A stretch of DNA of 64,000 nucleotides, from NCBI GenBank assembly GCA_025093985.1, contig JACAAK010000008.1:1178001-1242000 (forward strand). Direction: 5' to 3'. This stretch comes from Calvatia gigantea (taxonomy: Eukaryota; Basidiomycota; Agaricomycetes; Agaricales; Lycoperdaceae). Positions within the stretch are counted from its first letter, which is position 1; each line of letters begins with the position of its first letter. The notes beneath the pieces were generated by a model. That model searched no databases. It was not told the DNA's origin and saw only the letters and a list, made by a program, of their open reading frames with translations. Below, in pieces: positions 1 through 10,853 of the stretch. The position numbers and the translations under genes are program-made.

Positions 1-2299
1 TGTTCGTGAGGTTGAGAATCTGGAAGAATCTCACCCACCCCAATGTTATCAAGCTTCTTGGAGCGAGTAGCGCAAGCGGAAACCCTCCTTGGTTCTTTGT
101 CAGCCCTTTTGCAAAGCACGGCGACTTAGGGAATTATTTACGACGCTTCAACGCGAAGAGACAGCAGGGCCTTGGGATTGTAGCTTCGCTCCCGTCGACA
201 TCGGTGAATGACTTGGGGACTTCGCGAAGAGAAGGTCTTAGATCTTCAACGGAGTGTGACTTGAAACGTTTCATGTTGGAGATTGCGATGGGAATGGATT
301 ACCTCCATGGTCAAGGCGTGTTGCATGGAGACCTCAAGGTGGGCCTTTCTTCACCCTGCCGATTCGAATCGAAACTTTAGCTCCCATGGCTAGTGCGCCA
401 ACGTGCTCTTGGATGAGCACTACACCTGTTTGATATCCGACTTCGGTCAAAGCGAGATACGGGCTGAAGCTTACAGAATGAGCGGTTTGTCCGGTCCTGG
501 TGCGCCAACTAGCAACAAACTTTTCCCCTCTGTTACACTCACAAGGTGACACAGGTGGCACTTTGCGCTGGCAAGCACCCGAAGTTATGCAAGGTCAAAG
601 CGATTTGACTCCCGCAGTCGACGTTTATGCGTACGCCATCTCCTGCGTGGAGGTGCTTACCATGGGGCAAATGCCATGGAACCTGCTGGATGACAACGCA
701 GTCCAGTTCATTGTTCTCAGTGCGTTATTTTGGATGTGTCCCACAGACTATTATCTGATGCCCGCGGGCAGGGGAAGATGGGCGCCCGGCGATCCCGCCA
801 GATTACCGCGGAACACCTGTACAGTACCTTCTGCAAATGTGCTGGGCCCGGGATCCCAACTTGCGACCCCACTTCTCGGAGGTTGTGCGAAAAATTTGGC
901 ACGGCACGGGAGGTGGTATGGAATTACCAATCTCAGTAACAGCCTCCCCGATGCCAGAACCGGAACAGCTCCAGAAATCAATGTCACCGACCCTCAGTCC
1001 TCGTGGTAAGTCAGGTAATTATACTGGAAAGGAATAGTACATCTCATTCTCCTACCCGATTGCCCATATGTAGCGGACCCTTGGTCCCTTTCTGCGACTC
1101 GGAGCACTAACCTTAGTCCTTGTTTAACGTACGAAGCGTGCTCCGAAGAAGGCTTCACCAGCGAATCCGCATCCGAAATTAAACCCTCGGTTTCAAACCC
1201 AAACAATCATTCTCCTTCGACATTTTTGAGCGATAGCTCCCAGAAGTCGGGAGAGTTTGCGGAATCTGATACTGAGATGGGTCCAGAGGTAGGGGGGGCG
1301 AAGAACGAGTATCGCTACCGTACGTTGCTAAGCCATCGGTACCACAGTTCTCGTGAGTACCACACCACCACGTATCTATTAAGTACTCATAATCGGATTA
1401 CGCAGTGTCCTTGGCACTCTGGCAGCCCGTAGAGGTGGAAATCGGTGCAGTCGGTTATTTGTTGAAGCCTTCTGGAAGGTTTGTTACCTTGTTTAACGCA
1501 ATCGATCCCTCAAACTCTTCGGACTCCCGGATTAAAGACATGCCCTCCATAACGGGCTACGGCAGTATTTCGATTGGGACCCATCGTCACGCCACGCGGA
1601 ACGCCGCGCTACGGGGACTCGATGCCGTTGTAGATTTTCTTAGTTCTGGAAAGCGAGATGAAACTCCGACCAAGTGAGTTTCTGGAGACATTTGATGCAC
1701 AAGCTAACAACGCTGAAAGCGTCAGTCGCAGAGCATCCTTCCCTTAAGGGCCGGTCATAAGGCCGCCTATATGTATACGGAATCAACAGAATACCGCTAC
1801 TTGCGCAAGGTGGAAGCAGCAAAAAAGTGGTTCAAAGCCAACGTAGATCAGATTGTGGACGTTTATGGTTTGGAGCACAATATAGACAAGGAGGGTCTCG
1901 TGCTCAGTACGTAAATACAGTCTTACTTTGGACACGGCGCTAACCACCACGTTGAAGTTGTTGGTGTTCTACAGGCGCCAAGCTATGCCCTTTTTGTCAG
2001 CCACCGTCACCCGGACGGAAACGTGAGCGAGACCTCAAAATTTTCGCCATCCACGCACCTGACGGGGAATTGTTTAGGTTCACTTTCATGCCTTAAGTTC
2101 GAAGCGGGGAAGACCCTGGGGGACTTTCACGACTGATACCAACGCGGCAAATGAATACGGTGGACCGCTTTACCGCGAGCCATCGCGGAAACCCACTCAA
2201 TGTGCTTATAAAGTATCCGTTAATGGTGATCCACCGAAGGCGGTACTTCTTGCACGACTACGCTTCCCACCTGATTTGCCAGAACCAACAACACAGTAA
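1..2299 (+). CDS. TKL-like protein kinase with agaricomycete C-terminal domain (5' end outside window)
   Basis: The gene enters from the left edge inside the kinase N-lobe. Seen in order: a β3/αC-like stretch, the catalytic loop HGDLK (glycine where most kinases have HRD arginine) ending exon 1 near 336, the exon-2 metal-binding DFG in SDFGQSE, then an APE motif (WQAPEVM, about 570-590) and the C-lobe (CWARDPNLRP, about 840). A Ser-rich linker follows, then a C-terminal globular region (about 1420-2299) with GYLLKPSGRFVTLFNA, YALFVSHRHPDGN and WGTFTTDTN. The last intron runs from GTGAGC after PDGN (about 2023) to TTTAG (about 2075); using it avoids an apparent stop and gives an open frame to TAA at 2297-2299. 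Signalling kinase is inferred from the fold; the substrate is unknown. The C-terminal part resembles a domain I associate with agaricomycete proteins but cannot name. Confidence 0.75.
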
Positions 2300-3180
2300 A
2301 CTATCACCCTTTTGTCACGACCCCAACTTTTATGAACTTAATGTCTAGATATGTAACCATGATTAAGGTTGTAGTGCAGTGTTGATGCATACTTGTTGAC
2401 CAACTTGTTCCCACTATCCCCCCATAACCCAGGGAGGTGGCATCTTGGAACTAGCCGTTGTCAAATGATCATGAGCGCTAAAGCGGCCTGCTCGCCGACT
2501 GGTATTTGCGCATGGAACGCACGATGAACGGAAGGGTGACAGAATGGCGGGAACAATAAGTCAGTCGGCGATCAATTGATTAAACGCGACCATAAAGTGA
2601 CTTCTGGAACTCTTGAAGGAACTGACAAATTCACCAAAGCTGGGAGCCTCTGAATCCCACCGGTGGAAAACGTTGTAAAAGGCGTTGATGCAGCGCAGTT
2701 GCCAAGAGGCACCAGAAATAGGCACCGGAATTACGGTCTTGACCGTTGTCTCCCGGGCCGTGAAATCCCACAAACACCCAATTGGGGTACCAATCGGGTA
2801 CCAATTAGGCTCCGCCTTTCTTCCTTCTCCTTTGTCCCCCCTGGCACCAGAGGCGCATCCATGCAACTTTCGCGCCGTACAATGTGGATTGAAATTTTAT
2901 AAACGAATGCATGGCCTCTCCCGGTGACTGGCGTAAGAATCCTTCTGAATAGTTCTAGGCGGAATAAGACCCTCGTTCTCTCAACCGGACCCAACGGGTG
3001 GCATGCGATAAACGCTCTTCACCATATTAATTGTGCATTGCCAACTAAATGCGGGGAATACAGAATCGTACCGGACACATCACTGAAGTATTACCGGTTG
3101 CCGAATCGCTGGGTCTGAAATCGGACTCGTCGTATCACTTATTGAAATTCAAGATTCCTAGATGCCTCGTTGTCAAGTCT
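2300..3180. other. intergenic, no gene recognised
   Basis: This gap lies between the kinase stop and the first DUF6535 promoter. It contains short unconnected open frames on both strands, without recognisable protein motifs or splice structure. I see nothing functional here except possible upstream sequence for the DUF6535 gene. Confidence 0.5.
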
Positions 3181-3187
3181 TATAAAC
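3181..3187 (+). promoter_or_regulatory. TATA-like box of DUF6535 copy 1
   Basis: TATAAAC lies 35 bases before the ATG at 3216. It is followed by CTCTCTTGTGCC, which aligns with the same position before copy 3 (TATAAAA at 10793, then CTCTCGTGCC) and the degenerate copy 2 (TTAAAAT at 8235, then CTCTCTTGTTGC). Conservation among the copies supports a core promoter. Confidence 0.45.
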
Positions 3188-3215
3188 AACCTCTCTTGTG
3201 CCGTGCTCTCTCAAG

Positions 3216-5240
3216 ATGTCTTCTCCAACTCGTTTGACTTCCCCAACGATTTTGCCCATCACAGTGAGTATCCTCTCTGCATTGCCCTGAGACTGTAGCG
3301 TTCACGTGTTACGAAGTCTCCCCCGATTTCAGCCATAACGAAGCTTTCTGCGCAGAGTAGTATTTTTGACGAGCTTAAGAAGGCACCCAAAGAGATAGAC
3401 CCTTGGGAGGTCTGCAATAACTACGCCAAGAAACACACCGAAGAGTTATGCAATAGCTGGAGGGATGAGGTGGACAAATTGCTCATTTTTGTGAGTTTAC
3501 ATGTGCACATATCGCGTGTCTCTATATTCTCACCAGTGCATCCACATTCAAGGCCGGTTTATTCTCTGGTGTTGTGACTGGGTTCGCCATCGAGTCGTAC
3601 CATTCCGTGAAGGAGGATCCTGCGGAGATGACAGTAATCATGCTGAGGACGATTGTCCGTCAGCTGGACAATATGACCAATCCACAGCCATCTGCTGCTA
3701 TCGACCTTGAGCCCGTCCCGAGCGCCATTCCTCAATCAGCCAAGCGAATCAACACCTTCTGGTTTCTCAGTCTCGCTCTGAGTTTGTCAACTGTCATGGC
3801 TGGCATACTGTGTCTCCAGTGGCTCCGCGAATACGGCCGCAACGCGAACGTTCCTCATCGCGAAGATGTCGCACTTCACCATATGCGTTACGAAGGCATG
3901 AAGAAGTGGCATGTATTTAAGATCCTCAGTGCGCTGCCACTCCTTCTTATTGCCGCCCTTGTTCTTTTCTTCGCGGGGTTCATTGAGGTCTTGTGGGAGG
4001 TGGACAAGATAGCAGCAATCCTTGTTGCCGTCGTGGTTGGGGTCGCACTAGGTTTCATCCTCTTGACGACATTTCTCCCAACTCTCCAATGCCTTTACAT
4101 ATGCGCCTTCCCAACCACACAGTATACCCAATGTCCATATAAGTCCCCCCAGGCGTGGATGTTCCAGAAGTCCGTGGGATTCCTCTCATACTTAGTTTAT
4201 CGTTGGGAATCGACCGCGGCACCACCCAAGGGCGAGCCACCGACTCGCTTCCGTGATTTGTTCAGGATCCAGAGCTGGCCTGAATATGACCGCTTCCTAC
4301 GCAGGCGCCGTGACGCCAGCGATAAGCACCATACACTGGATGTTGGCCGTGGTTTAGCTTGGATCGGCGAAACTTTCGTTCAACATCAGAAGTTAGTACA
4401 TGCCGTATGTCGGTGTCTCCGAGACCTCGACCCACGAGTTGCCCTTGAAAGTTCATTGGCTCAGATGGATCGTCGTCGCGCAGCGTCAATCCGACGCGTA
4501 CAGAACAAGAGACCTGCCTCTTGGGATGGCCGACGTAGCAAAACGGTGTTTGATCAAGATCTAATCATCGCCCACGCGTTGGAACATATCGCAGAGAAGA
4601 TTGAACAAGGTCATATGTCGCCGACTCTTCTGCAACAGCGGCTGGATTTGTTCTTAAAAATCAACGAGGTAGAAGGTATTGATTCTGATGTGGAATGTCC
4701 AGTCAACTGTAGTAACGTGACTTTGATTAGCCAAGGTGCGATGACTTCCTCCTGCTCATCGAAAATTGAGCGCCAATACCGTCTCTTAGATCTCAGGCTA
4801 CGGATTCTCTCTTGCATCCAGTCCATGTTAAAGAAGAATACATACTGTAACGCGACCCACATGAATGGAGCCTTCGAAATCATTCGATCCATCTTCATGG
4901 AAAATCACAGAACCGATCCGGTTCCCCAGTCGTTTCGGAGACACTGGATGAGTTGCTCCTATGGATTTCGAAGGAGCCTCTGAGTTCACCCACCAGCGAA
5001 AAGTCTAAGGAGAAGTCGCCGTACGACCGAGAGAGACGATTAAAGCAGGGAGTATTATTCCATAAACTCATTTTTGTCTGCAAAGGGGAGAATGACCGAG
5101 ACGTTGTCGATCAATATCGCCAGGAATTGGACTGCAGGATCAAGGATATGTTAGGAGAAGAATTAATGAAGGATGGTACCGTGGCGGGCATGAGATTCCC
5201 TTATCTAACGAGATATATGACCTCGAGGCAAATACAGTAA
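3216..5240 (+). CDS. DUF6535 membrane protein, copy 1 (frame break near 4920)
   Basis: Exons by eye: 3216-3263, 3356-3490, 3553-4735, and 4790 onward. The N-terminal part has DPWEVCNNYAKK, a tryptophan-rich linker and KLLIFAGLFSGVVTGF, then FWFLSLALSLSTVMAGILC and two further hydrophobic segments (LPLLLIAALVLFFAGF and ILVAVVVGVALGFIL), giving about four membrane spans. This order matches the DUF6535 family, abundant in agaricomycetes and of unknown function. The cytosolic C-terminal half is mostly helical. At about 4920 a CCCC run is shorter than the CCCCCC of copy 2, so the frame ends at 4983. The conserved tail (DELLLWISKEPLSS to LTRYM) continues in another frame to 5240. It is either a recent pseudogene or carries a sequence error. 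Confidence 0.75.
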
Positions 5241-6024
5241 TCACGCTCCACCAGCACGGGTTGGTTGTATTTACCTCAGAGATAACCGTAGGCAGTATGA
5301 ATAAGGGAGCCGTTAGTCATTCCGTTGTTTGCGATTATGGTCATTCCCACCACAAGTATGGTGTAGAAGTCTTCAGCAGGTATATAGATGTTGCAAAGGA
5401 TTTTTTCAAGAATTGCCTTAAATATTTCTCTCCAGTGGTGGGCATCTGTCAGGGCCTGTTATGGTCGTAGGCGCTTGGAACTTGGAAGCTCAAAAATCCG
5501 CGAAATACTCCCAACGAGGTTTATTTTATGAAGAATAGAGATGTGGCAGTATCTGCATCCAAACAAATGCCAGAATGCATACAGAATCAACCTGTGGAAT
5601 TTGATTTCATTACATGGGCGTCTGGGTAGAGGGGGGATGCTCCATCAAACGCAGCTGACGGAATTTTCATGGATAAGTGAGAGGGATCGAAAATGTGGTG
5701 CTTGTCAAGGTTGGGTGTGAAAATGGTTTCGCCAGACAATTCTGTCACCTCCCTTCAGCTCAGCAATCCTGGAGAGTATGTCTCCCACGTGGGCACCAGT
5801 TGACGGCCAACAGGCCCTTGTCAGCTCAAGAGCCGGTACTAAAATACATCCAGGGATGTACGTATATATTGTGTTGGCTGGAGAGAATAGAAATACAGTT
5901 CAAAGGCAACGTTGACTAATTCTGAATGTTCAAGTTGCAGAGCACATCACACCCATGGCAAGTCTCACGCACGTGTTTGGCACGTAAACCTGACGTTGCC
6001 ATCGGACAAGAGGCCGACCCGCTG

Positions 6025-6095
6025 TTTATGTTCTTCAAGCGCCAAGCTATGCTCCTTTTGTTTGCCACTATCATCTGGAAATGTGGCAGTGTTGT
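6025..6095 (+). pseudogene. remnant of the kinase-gene C-terminal domain
   Basis: GCGCCAAGCTATGC at about 6038 matches the same string in the kinase gene at 1974-1987. In frame it reads LQAPSYAPFVCHYH, against LQAPSYALFVSHRH in the intact gene. The match fades within roughly 20 codons and is followed by stops. It looks like a decayed partial duplicate of the neighbouring gene's last exons. The match is short, so confidence is moderate. Confidence 0.4.
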
Positions 6096-6100
6096 GCCAA

Positions 6101-6168
6101 TTCATGAATATTCATGAATCGAAGATGAACCATTCATGAACCCATGAATTTGATGGCCCTGCATGAAC
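6101..6168. repeat. cluster of TTCATGAA palindromes
   Basis: TTCATGAA occurs at 6101-6108, 6111-6118 and 6133-6140, followed by the partial units CATGAAT (6143) and GCATGAAC (6161). Three perfect 8-bp palindromes within 40 bases are unlikely by chance in ordinary sequence. They could be a dimeric protein-binding array or local repeat expansion. Confidence 0.55.
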
Positions 6169-6636
6169 CTGGTCATCAGCGAAACAGCTTAGTCATCAAT
6201 GGAACAGCTAGAGATCATTTCAGATTACCCAGCGTAATTATCTATTATCTGCGCAACAGAATCTGCTCCGTCGTCTCATCGAGAGGAATATCTTCCTCTT
6301 CCTCGCCTTCGGCCCTTCCTTCAGACTCGTGGGTGAGTTTCGGATAGCAGTGTTGCCTTTACAACTGACATAAGGTCTTTATGATCTCTTCACTATGTCG
6401 TTCCTGCCCTATCCTATAGAATTCCTCTTCCACGTGTTGGATCTCCCCAACATGTGAGTTTAAGCATTCCGAGCAGTATGCCTTCACTACACCCTTGTCG
6501 TAAGCATCACTTTCTTTGTCTTGCTCTTTCCGATGCTTTGTGAAGTACGCCCATCACCAGCCATGTTCATCAGGACTAGATGTACCTTTTGGCATAGTAA
6601 GTGAATTATATAGATTTTGATGGTTGTGGTTTGAGA

Positions 6637-7225
6637 GGTACAGTACACTTGCTCATAATGCATATATCTGTATTACATAATTCTAATAATGCATCGGAAT
6701 GGGGCTGAAACCATGTAGGGAAGCCTTGGATGACAACGAAAAATGCATAATGCATAATGCATAAGGTTTTACAGAGGATATGCATTATCATATCAGAAAA
6801 TCATCACCTTTTCAAGAAGGTTTTCATATCCAGCAACACAGATTTGCAACTTTTTTGTATTTCAAGGCCATACACGAGAGAAAAATTCAGTGTCCGGTGC
6901 AATTCTTGCCCATCCTCTCTCGATGTTACAGTTGCCAAGATTCATCAATGTAACCCTAACCCTGGATACCATACTGAGAAAGAACAAACCCAGGGCTTTA
7001 AAAAGACCTTGGTTGAGCCTAAATAGTTGAATAGAACCCGTCTATGGTATGCAGAGTAAAATGGTCAACTATTTATGATGTTGGGTGCTTCCTTGTAATG
7101 GTGAGCAGTCAGAGGCACTGGGTTTGTCACATGCGTCACACGTGTCACACAGGGAACAGCTGTGTCACAATACCTCATATTTTCGGCTTCCCGACATTAT
7201 GCATTATGAGAAAGTGTACTGTACC
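6637..7225. mobile_element. 589-bp element with 28-bp terminal inverted repeats (MITE-like)
   Basis: The left end, GGTACAGTACACTTGCTCAT continuing to 6664, is the reverse complement of 7198-7225 with one mismatch in 28. A second matching block, GGGAAGCC, lies about 50 bp inside the left arm and just inside the right arm, so the arms were once longer. The interior has no transposase-like frame. It has a (TGCATAA)3 tandem at 6742-6764, two telomere-like CCCTAA units near 6951-6963 and a TGTCACA-rich patch near 7125-7170. Size, ends and lack of coding fit a non-autonomous DNA transposon. No clear target-site duplication was found. Confidence 0.5.
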
Positions 7226-8234
7226 GCAAAGGCGGCACATCGATGGCAACTGATTATCATGATGTTGCAACAACTTTATTGGTACTATTAATATATCCAC
7301 TAGTACGTCCGTTTATCGGCTATCCCCGGTTCATGAACGGCACAACGCTGAAATCAGTGAAATGTAGGGATACTTCTGCCAGCCACGCGGCTAGAATTAT
7401 ACATAGACCGCTTTGCCACTAGCCAACACAGAAACACTTCTGTGTGTACGTACAACCTCTACCAATAATGTCCACCGAAAGGCAGATTACGTGAACTGCG
7501 GAAGTTAGTAGGAACGGAAAAAGAACGTTTGCGTATTGATATTCTTTCGACGGTTTCATGGTGTTGGGAACTTGGAATTAAATGTCAAAAGCATTGTAGG
7601 GACATGTCTCCTCTGCCAAGTGAAAGGGTCATGATTCACGAAGAGGCTGGGAGATTGGCAACAATGGGCGCTAGTGGGCTTTTATCGACAGTGGGTATCA
7701 TGATACCTTTCCTGTGTTCCGCTAAACATTGTCTTGATGCAGCGTGGTGGTCAGGAGACGCCAAATGCCGACTAAATCTAGGGTCTCACCCACCACACGC
7801 ATACCACACCGCATAACTCGTGCAGCGATCGAGTTTCTGCTCCGACCTGGCAGTATCAATCACGCCCACAGCTTCATCCATGCGAAAGTTTCATCCCACG
7901 AGGCACGGACATATCAAAAGACATGTGTGCTTGCACTGGACACTCAAGACCATGAGGCGCTCATCCTTCAATCAAAGCCGAGGGATAACAATGCGCCATT
8001 CACCACCAAGCGCACGACACAGGGGTCAATCACTGAAGGCACCGCCCTGGAATTCTATCGGATCCATTATTAAACATTAGATTCAGTCATCCGGTTATTG
8101 GCAAATCTCCAGTGCGGGGTGAACAGCTCAGCTTGAAGTATCTCGAAACGTAAACGCAGTAGCTGTATCTCAGGTCCCTCCGATGCGTGTCTTTGGCGCC
8201 AGATTCTGAGCCTAGTGCCGTCATTTTCATGTCC
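7226..8234. other. duplicated upstream region of DUF6535 copy 2
   Basis: From about 7720 this stretch aligns imperfectly with 10270-10790 upstream of copy 3 (for example GAGTTTCTGCTCCGACCTGGCA against GAGCTTCTGCTGACCTGGCA in shorter shared runs). The tandem duplication therefore carried at least 500 bp of 5' flank. Short open frames here are probably not genes. 7226-7720 holds nothing I recognise. Confidence 0.5.
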
Positions 8235-9494
8235 TTAAAATGATACTCTCTTGTTGCAGTCGCTCAAGTGGTCCCCGACAAACGTGCCTAGTGCGGTGAG
8301 TATTTTGACCACAAATCACGAGTACATGTGTTTGCTTGACTTAACAGCCTTGCGAAGTCTCCGCCCAAAATTTAGACCCAACCTCTGCCTTCTGGAAGTC
8401 CTCCCATGCAGAGTGACGCGTTTGATGAGCCCAAGAAGACTCCGAACGAAAAAGATAATATGATCCTTGGGAAGCCTGCAATAGCTATGCCAAGAAACAT
8501 ACTCAAGAGCTATGTGAAAGCTGGAGGGACGAAGTAGGCAATTGCTCATCTTTTGTAGGTGTATATGGCATATGTCACCTACCATCAGACTCTTACTAGC
8601 ATGTTGCATCTCAGGCTGGCTTGTCCTCTGGTGTCGTAACTCCATTCGCCATCGAGTCATACCATTCCGTGAAAGAGGATCCTGCGGACATGACGGTAGT
8701 ATGTACTGAAAATAGTTGTTCATCAACTCGACAACACGACAAATCCACGGCCAGGTGCCGCCATCGACCTCGAGGCTCGACCCCCAGATGGATGTCATTT
8801 CCTGATCGGCCAAACAAATCCATACCTTCTGGTTCCTCAGTCTCGCTCCGAGTTTGTCAACTGTCATATATGTCATGGCTGGCATATTATGTCTCCATTG
8901 GCTCCGCGAATACGGCCGCAACGCGAACATTCCTCATCGCGAAGATGTTGCACTTCACCACATGCGACACGAAGACGTGAAGAAATGGCACGTATTCAAA
9001 ATTCTCGGTGCGCCACCACTCCTTCTTATTGCCGCCCTCGTTCTCTTCTTCGCTTAAATCTCAGGCTACGGATTCTCTCTTTCATCCAGTCCATGTTAAA
9101 GAAGAATACAAACTGCAATGCGTCCCATATGAATGGCGCTTTCGAAATCATTCGGTCCATCTTTATGGAAAATCACAGAATGGATCCAGTCCCCCCAGTC
9201 GTTTTGGAGACGTTAGATGAGTTGCTCCTATGGATTTCGAAGGAGCCTCTGAGTTCACCCACCAGCGAAAAGTCTAAGGAGAAGTCTCCGTACGACCGAG
9301 AGGGACGATTAAAGCAGGGAGTATTATTCCATAAACTCATTTTTGTCTGCAAAGGGGAGAGTGACCGAGACACTGTTGATCAATATCGCCAGGGACTGGG
9401 GGACAGAATCAAAATCATGTTTGGCAAAGAATCAGCGAAAGATGATTCCGTAGTGGGTTTGAGATTCCCTTATTTAACGAGATATATGGCTTAG
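8235..9494 (+). pseudogene. DUF6535 copy 2, broken and internally deleted
   Basis: This region is homologous to copies 1 and 3 from the core promoter through the 3' end. Damage seen: the TATA box is changed to TTAAAAT, the ATG is GTG where copy 3 has ATGCCTAGT, the first coding exon has frame shifts (AATATGATCCTTGGG against GATCCTTGGG), and the membrane region has frame changes near 8690-8870. The whole middle is missing: sequence passes directly from LVLFF (about 9055) to LRLRIL (about 9060). The 3' exon is well preserved and open from 9060 to the TAG at about 9494, and keeps the CCCCCC run that copy 1 has lost. It is a pseudogene by several independent lesions. Confidence 0.8.
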
Positions 9495-10792
9495 ATCGTG
9501 TCTTTACGAACCTAGCATTCTACCACCGCACTGGGTCACATACCGTCTTCGATGTTCTTTCCAGCGATTCGATGACCGTCCATTTTTGCCTATAAGACTA
9601 CGCTTACCTTGAGTCGGGAGCTTGGAATTCAATGTCGTTCTGGTTTGCAAAGTACAGAGTGGGACAGGAGAAATTCTTAAATCAACTTTTACAAGTACCG
9701 TCGACTGTTCACACCTCGGACGGAAAGGAGCTGGTGAATGATGGTGGGTTTGAGGTTCCCTTACCTAACGAGGTATCGTTAGGTATATGACTTGGAGACA
9801 ATTACAGTGATGTGGGGGTGCATCCTCTAGTTGCATCTTTGCATGCCGATGTTCATACATATCTAACCACCTCACCGGGTCAAACACCGTCCCGGATGTT
9901 TATCCTCCGAAGGACTCGATGAACACCGTGACCCATTTTTACCTACAGGCACATGGGTCAGGAGCTGGAGGCTCAAGCGCTCAAGAGTCACGATACAATA
10001 ACACCATCCTTAAAGTGGAGTGTGCGGCAGAAGAAAATCATAGGGCACACGTGTGGGAGTGCTCAAAAAGAGAGGCGGGAGGTACTACTTGTGTTTCGTT
10101 GAGTGGCAGGCCATTTGTACCTCAAAGGAGAACACAGCGGGCCACGCTCTTTTCCCTTCTTTTCCCAACCTACCTCCCACTTTTTATTCCCTCTTTTACA
10201 GTTAAGTGCATAAACAAAGCGTGGTGATGTGTCTAATAATATCCCTTCAGTCACTACCCCCTACCACAAGGCAGCGCAGAGGATATTGTCTTGATGCGGA
10301 GTGGCAGGGGGCACTCAAACAGGTGATTAGCCAGCGTCCCATAGACAGCTACCACGCGCATACCACGCTGCGCAACCCAAGTAACGATTGAGCTTCTGCT
10401 GACCTGGCAATTTCAGATACGCCTCCGGTTTCATCGATGGAGGTGTCCCATAATGTCCGGATCAGAAAAGCGTCGATCACGGGCATGGTTCTTTCTGATG
10501 AACATGTATATTGAAAAACATGGGGTGTGTGCTTTTACTAGATGCTCCGTGCCACGAAGCGGTTATCTTCCAATCAATTCCGAGAAGCAACAATATGACA
10601 TTCACCTCATGAACCACGCGGTATAGGGTCACCCACCACCCTCTGAACCCATTACCCTGGGACTCTTCTGTATTTCAGGTTCGTCATTCAATCGTCGGGA
10701 CATCTACAATGCGGAATGAGCAACGCAGCTTGAATGACCTCGAACCTACTTTGGCGCCGTCCCATATAGTCTGGCTCCTCACATCCACATCT
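9495..10792. other. DUF6535 flank: 3' remnant plus duplicated upstream region
   Basis: About 9500-9660 matches the 3' flank of copy 3 (about 12850-13060). About 9650-9790 is a decayed further copy of the gene's 3' end (GKELVN, then GGGTTTGAGGTTCCCTTACC against the intact GGGTTTGAGATTCCCTTAC), and 9830-9960 repeats the 3' flank again. From about 10270 the sequence aligns with the 5' flank of copy 2. No intact gene is present. Confidence 0.55.
9650..9795 (+). pseudogene. fragment of a further DUF6535 copy (3' end only)
   Basis: The string TTTGAGGTTCCCTTACC near 9748 corresponds to the codons for LRFPYL in the intact copies, and the preceding GGAAAGGAGCTGGTG corresponds to FGKDLVV. Frame is lost and only the last part of the gene can be aligned. 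It shows that the array once had at least four units. Confidence 0.45.
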
Positions 10793-10799
10793 TATAAAA
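10793..10799 (+). promoter_or_regulatory. TATA-like box of DUF6535 copy 3
   Basis: TATAAAA lies 61 bases before the chosen ATG at 10854 and is conserved in position with copy 1, with CTCTCGTGCCG following. An ATG directly after it (10799) would run into a stop within 21 codons, so it is not the main start. Confidence 0.45.
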
Positions 10800-10853
10800 T
10801 GTCGCTCTCGTGCCGCGTTCGCTTAAATTTCCCCAACTCGGCTAGTCACCGGC

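Larger units (their letters stand above)
5241..6636. other. intergenic with repeat cluster and gene remnant
   Basis: No intact gene is seen. The stretch includes a fragment of the kinase-associated C-terminal domain (about 6030-6090) and a cluster of TTCATGAA palindromes (6101-6168), both listed separately. A short open frame around 6230-6350 has no recognisable product. Confidence 0.5.

Noticed and set aside
2020..2100. Apparent frameshift in the kinase gene near its 3' end
   Set aside because: A GT-AG intron (GTGAGC after PDGN to TTTAG) restores the frame and the conserved WGTFTTD motif, so no lesion is needed.
6949..6964. Interstitial telomere repeat
   Set aside because: Only about two CCCTAA units are present; too short to claim telomeric origin.
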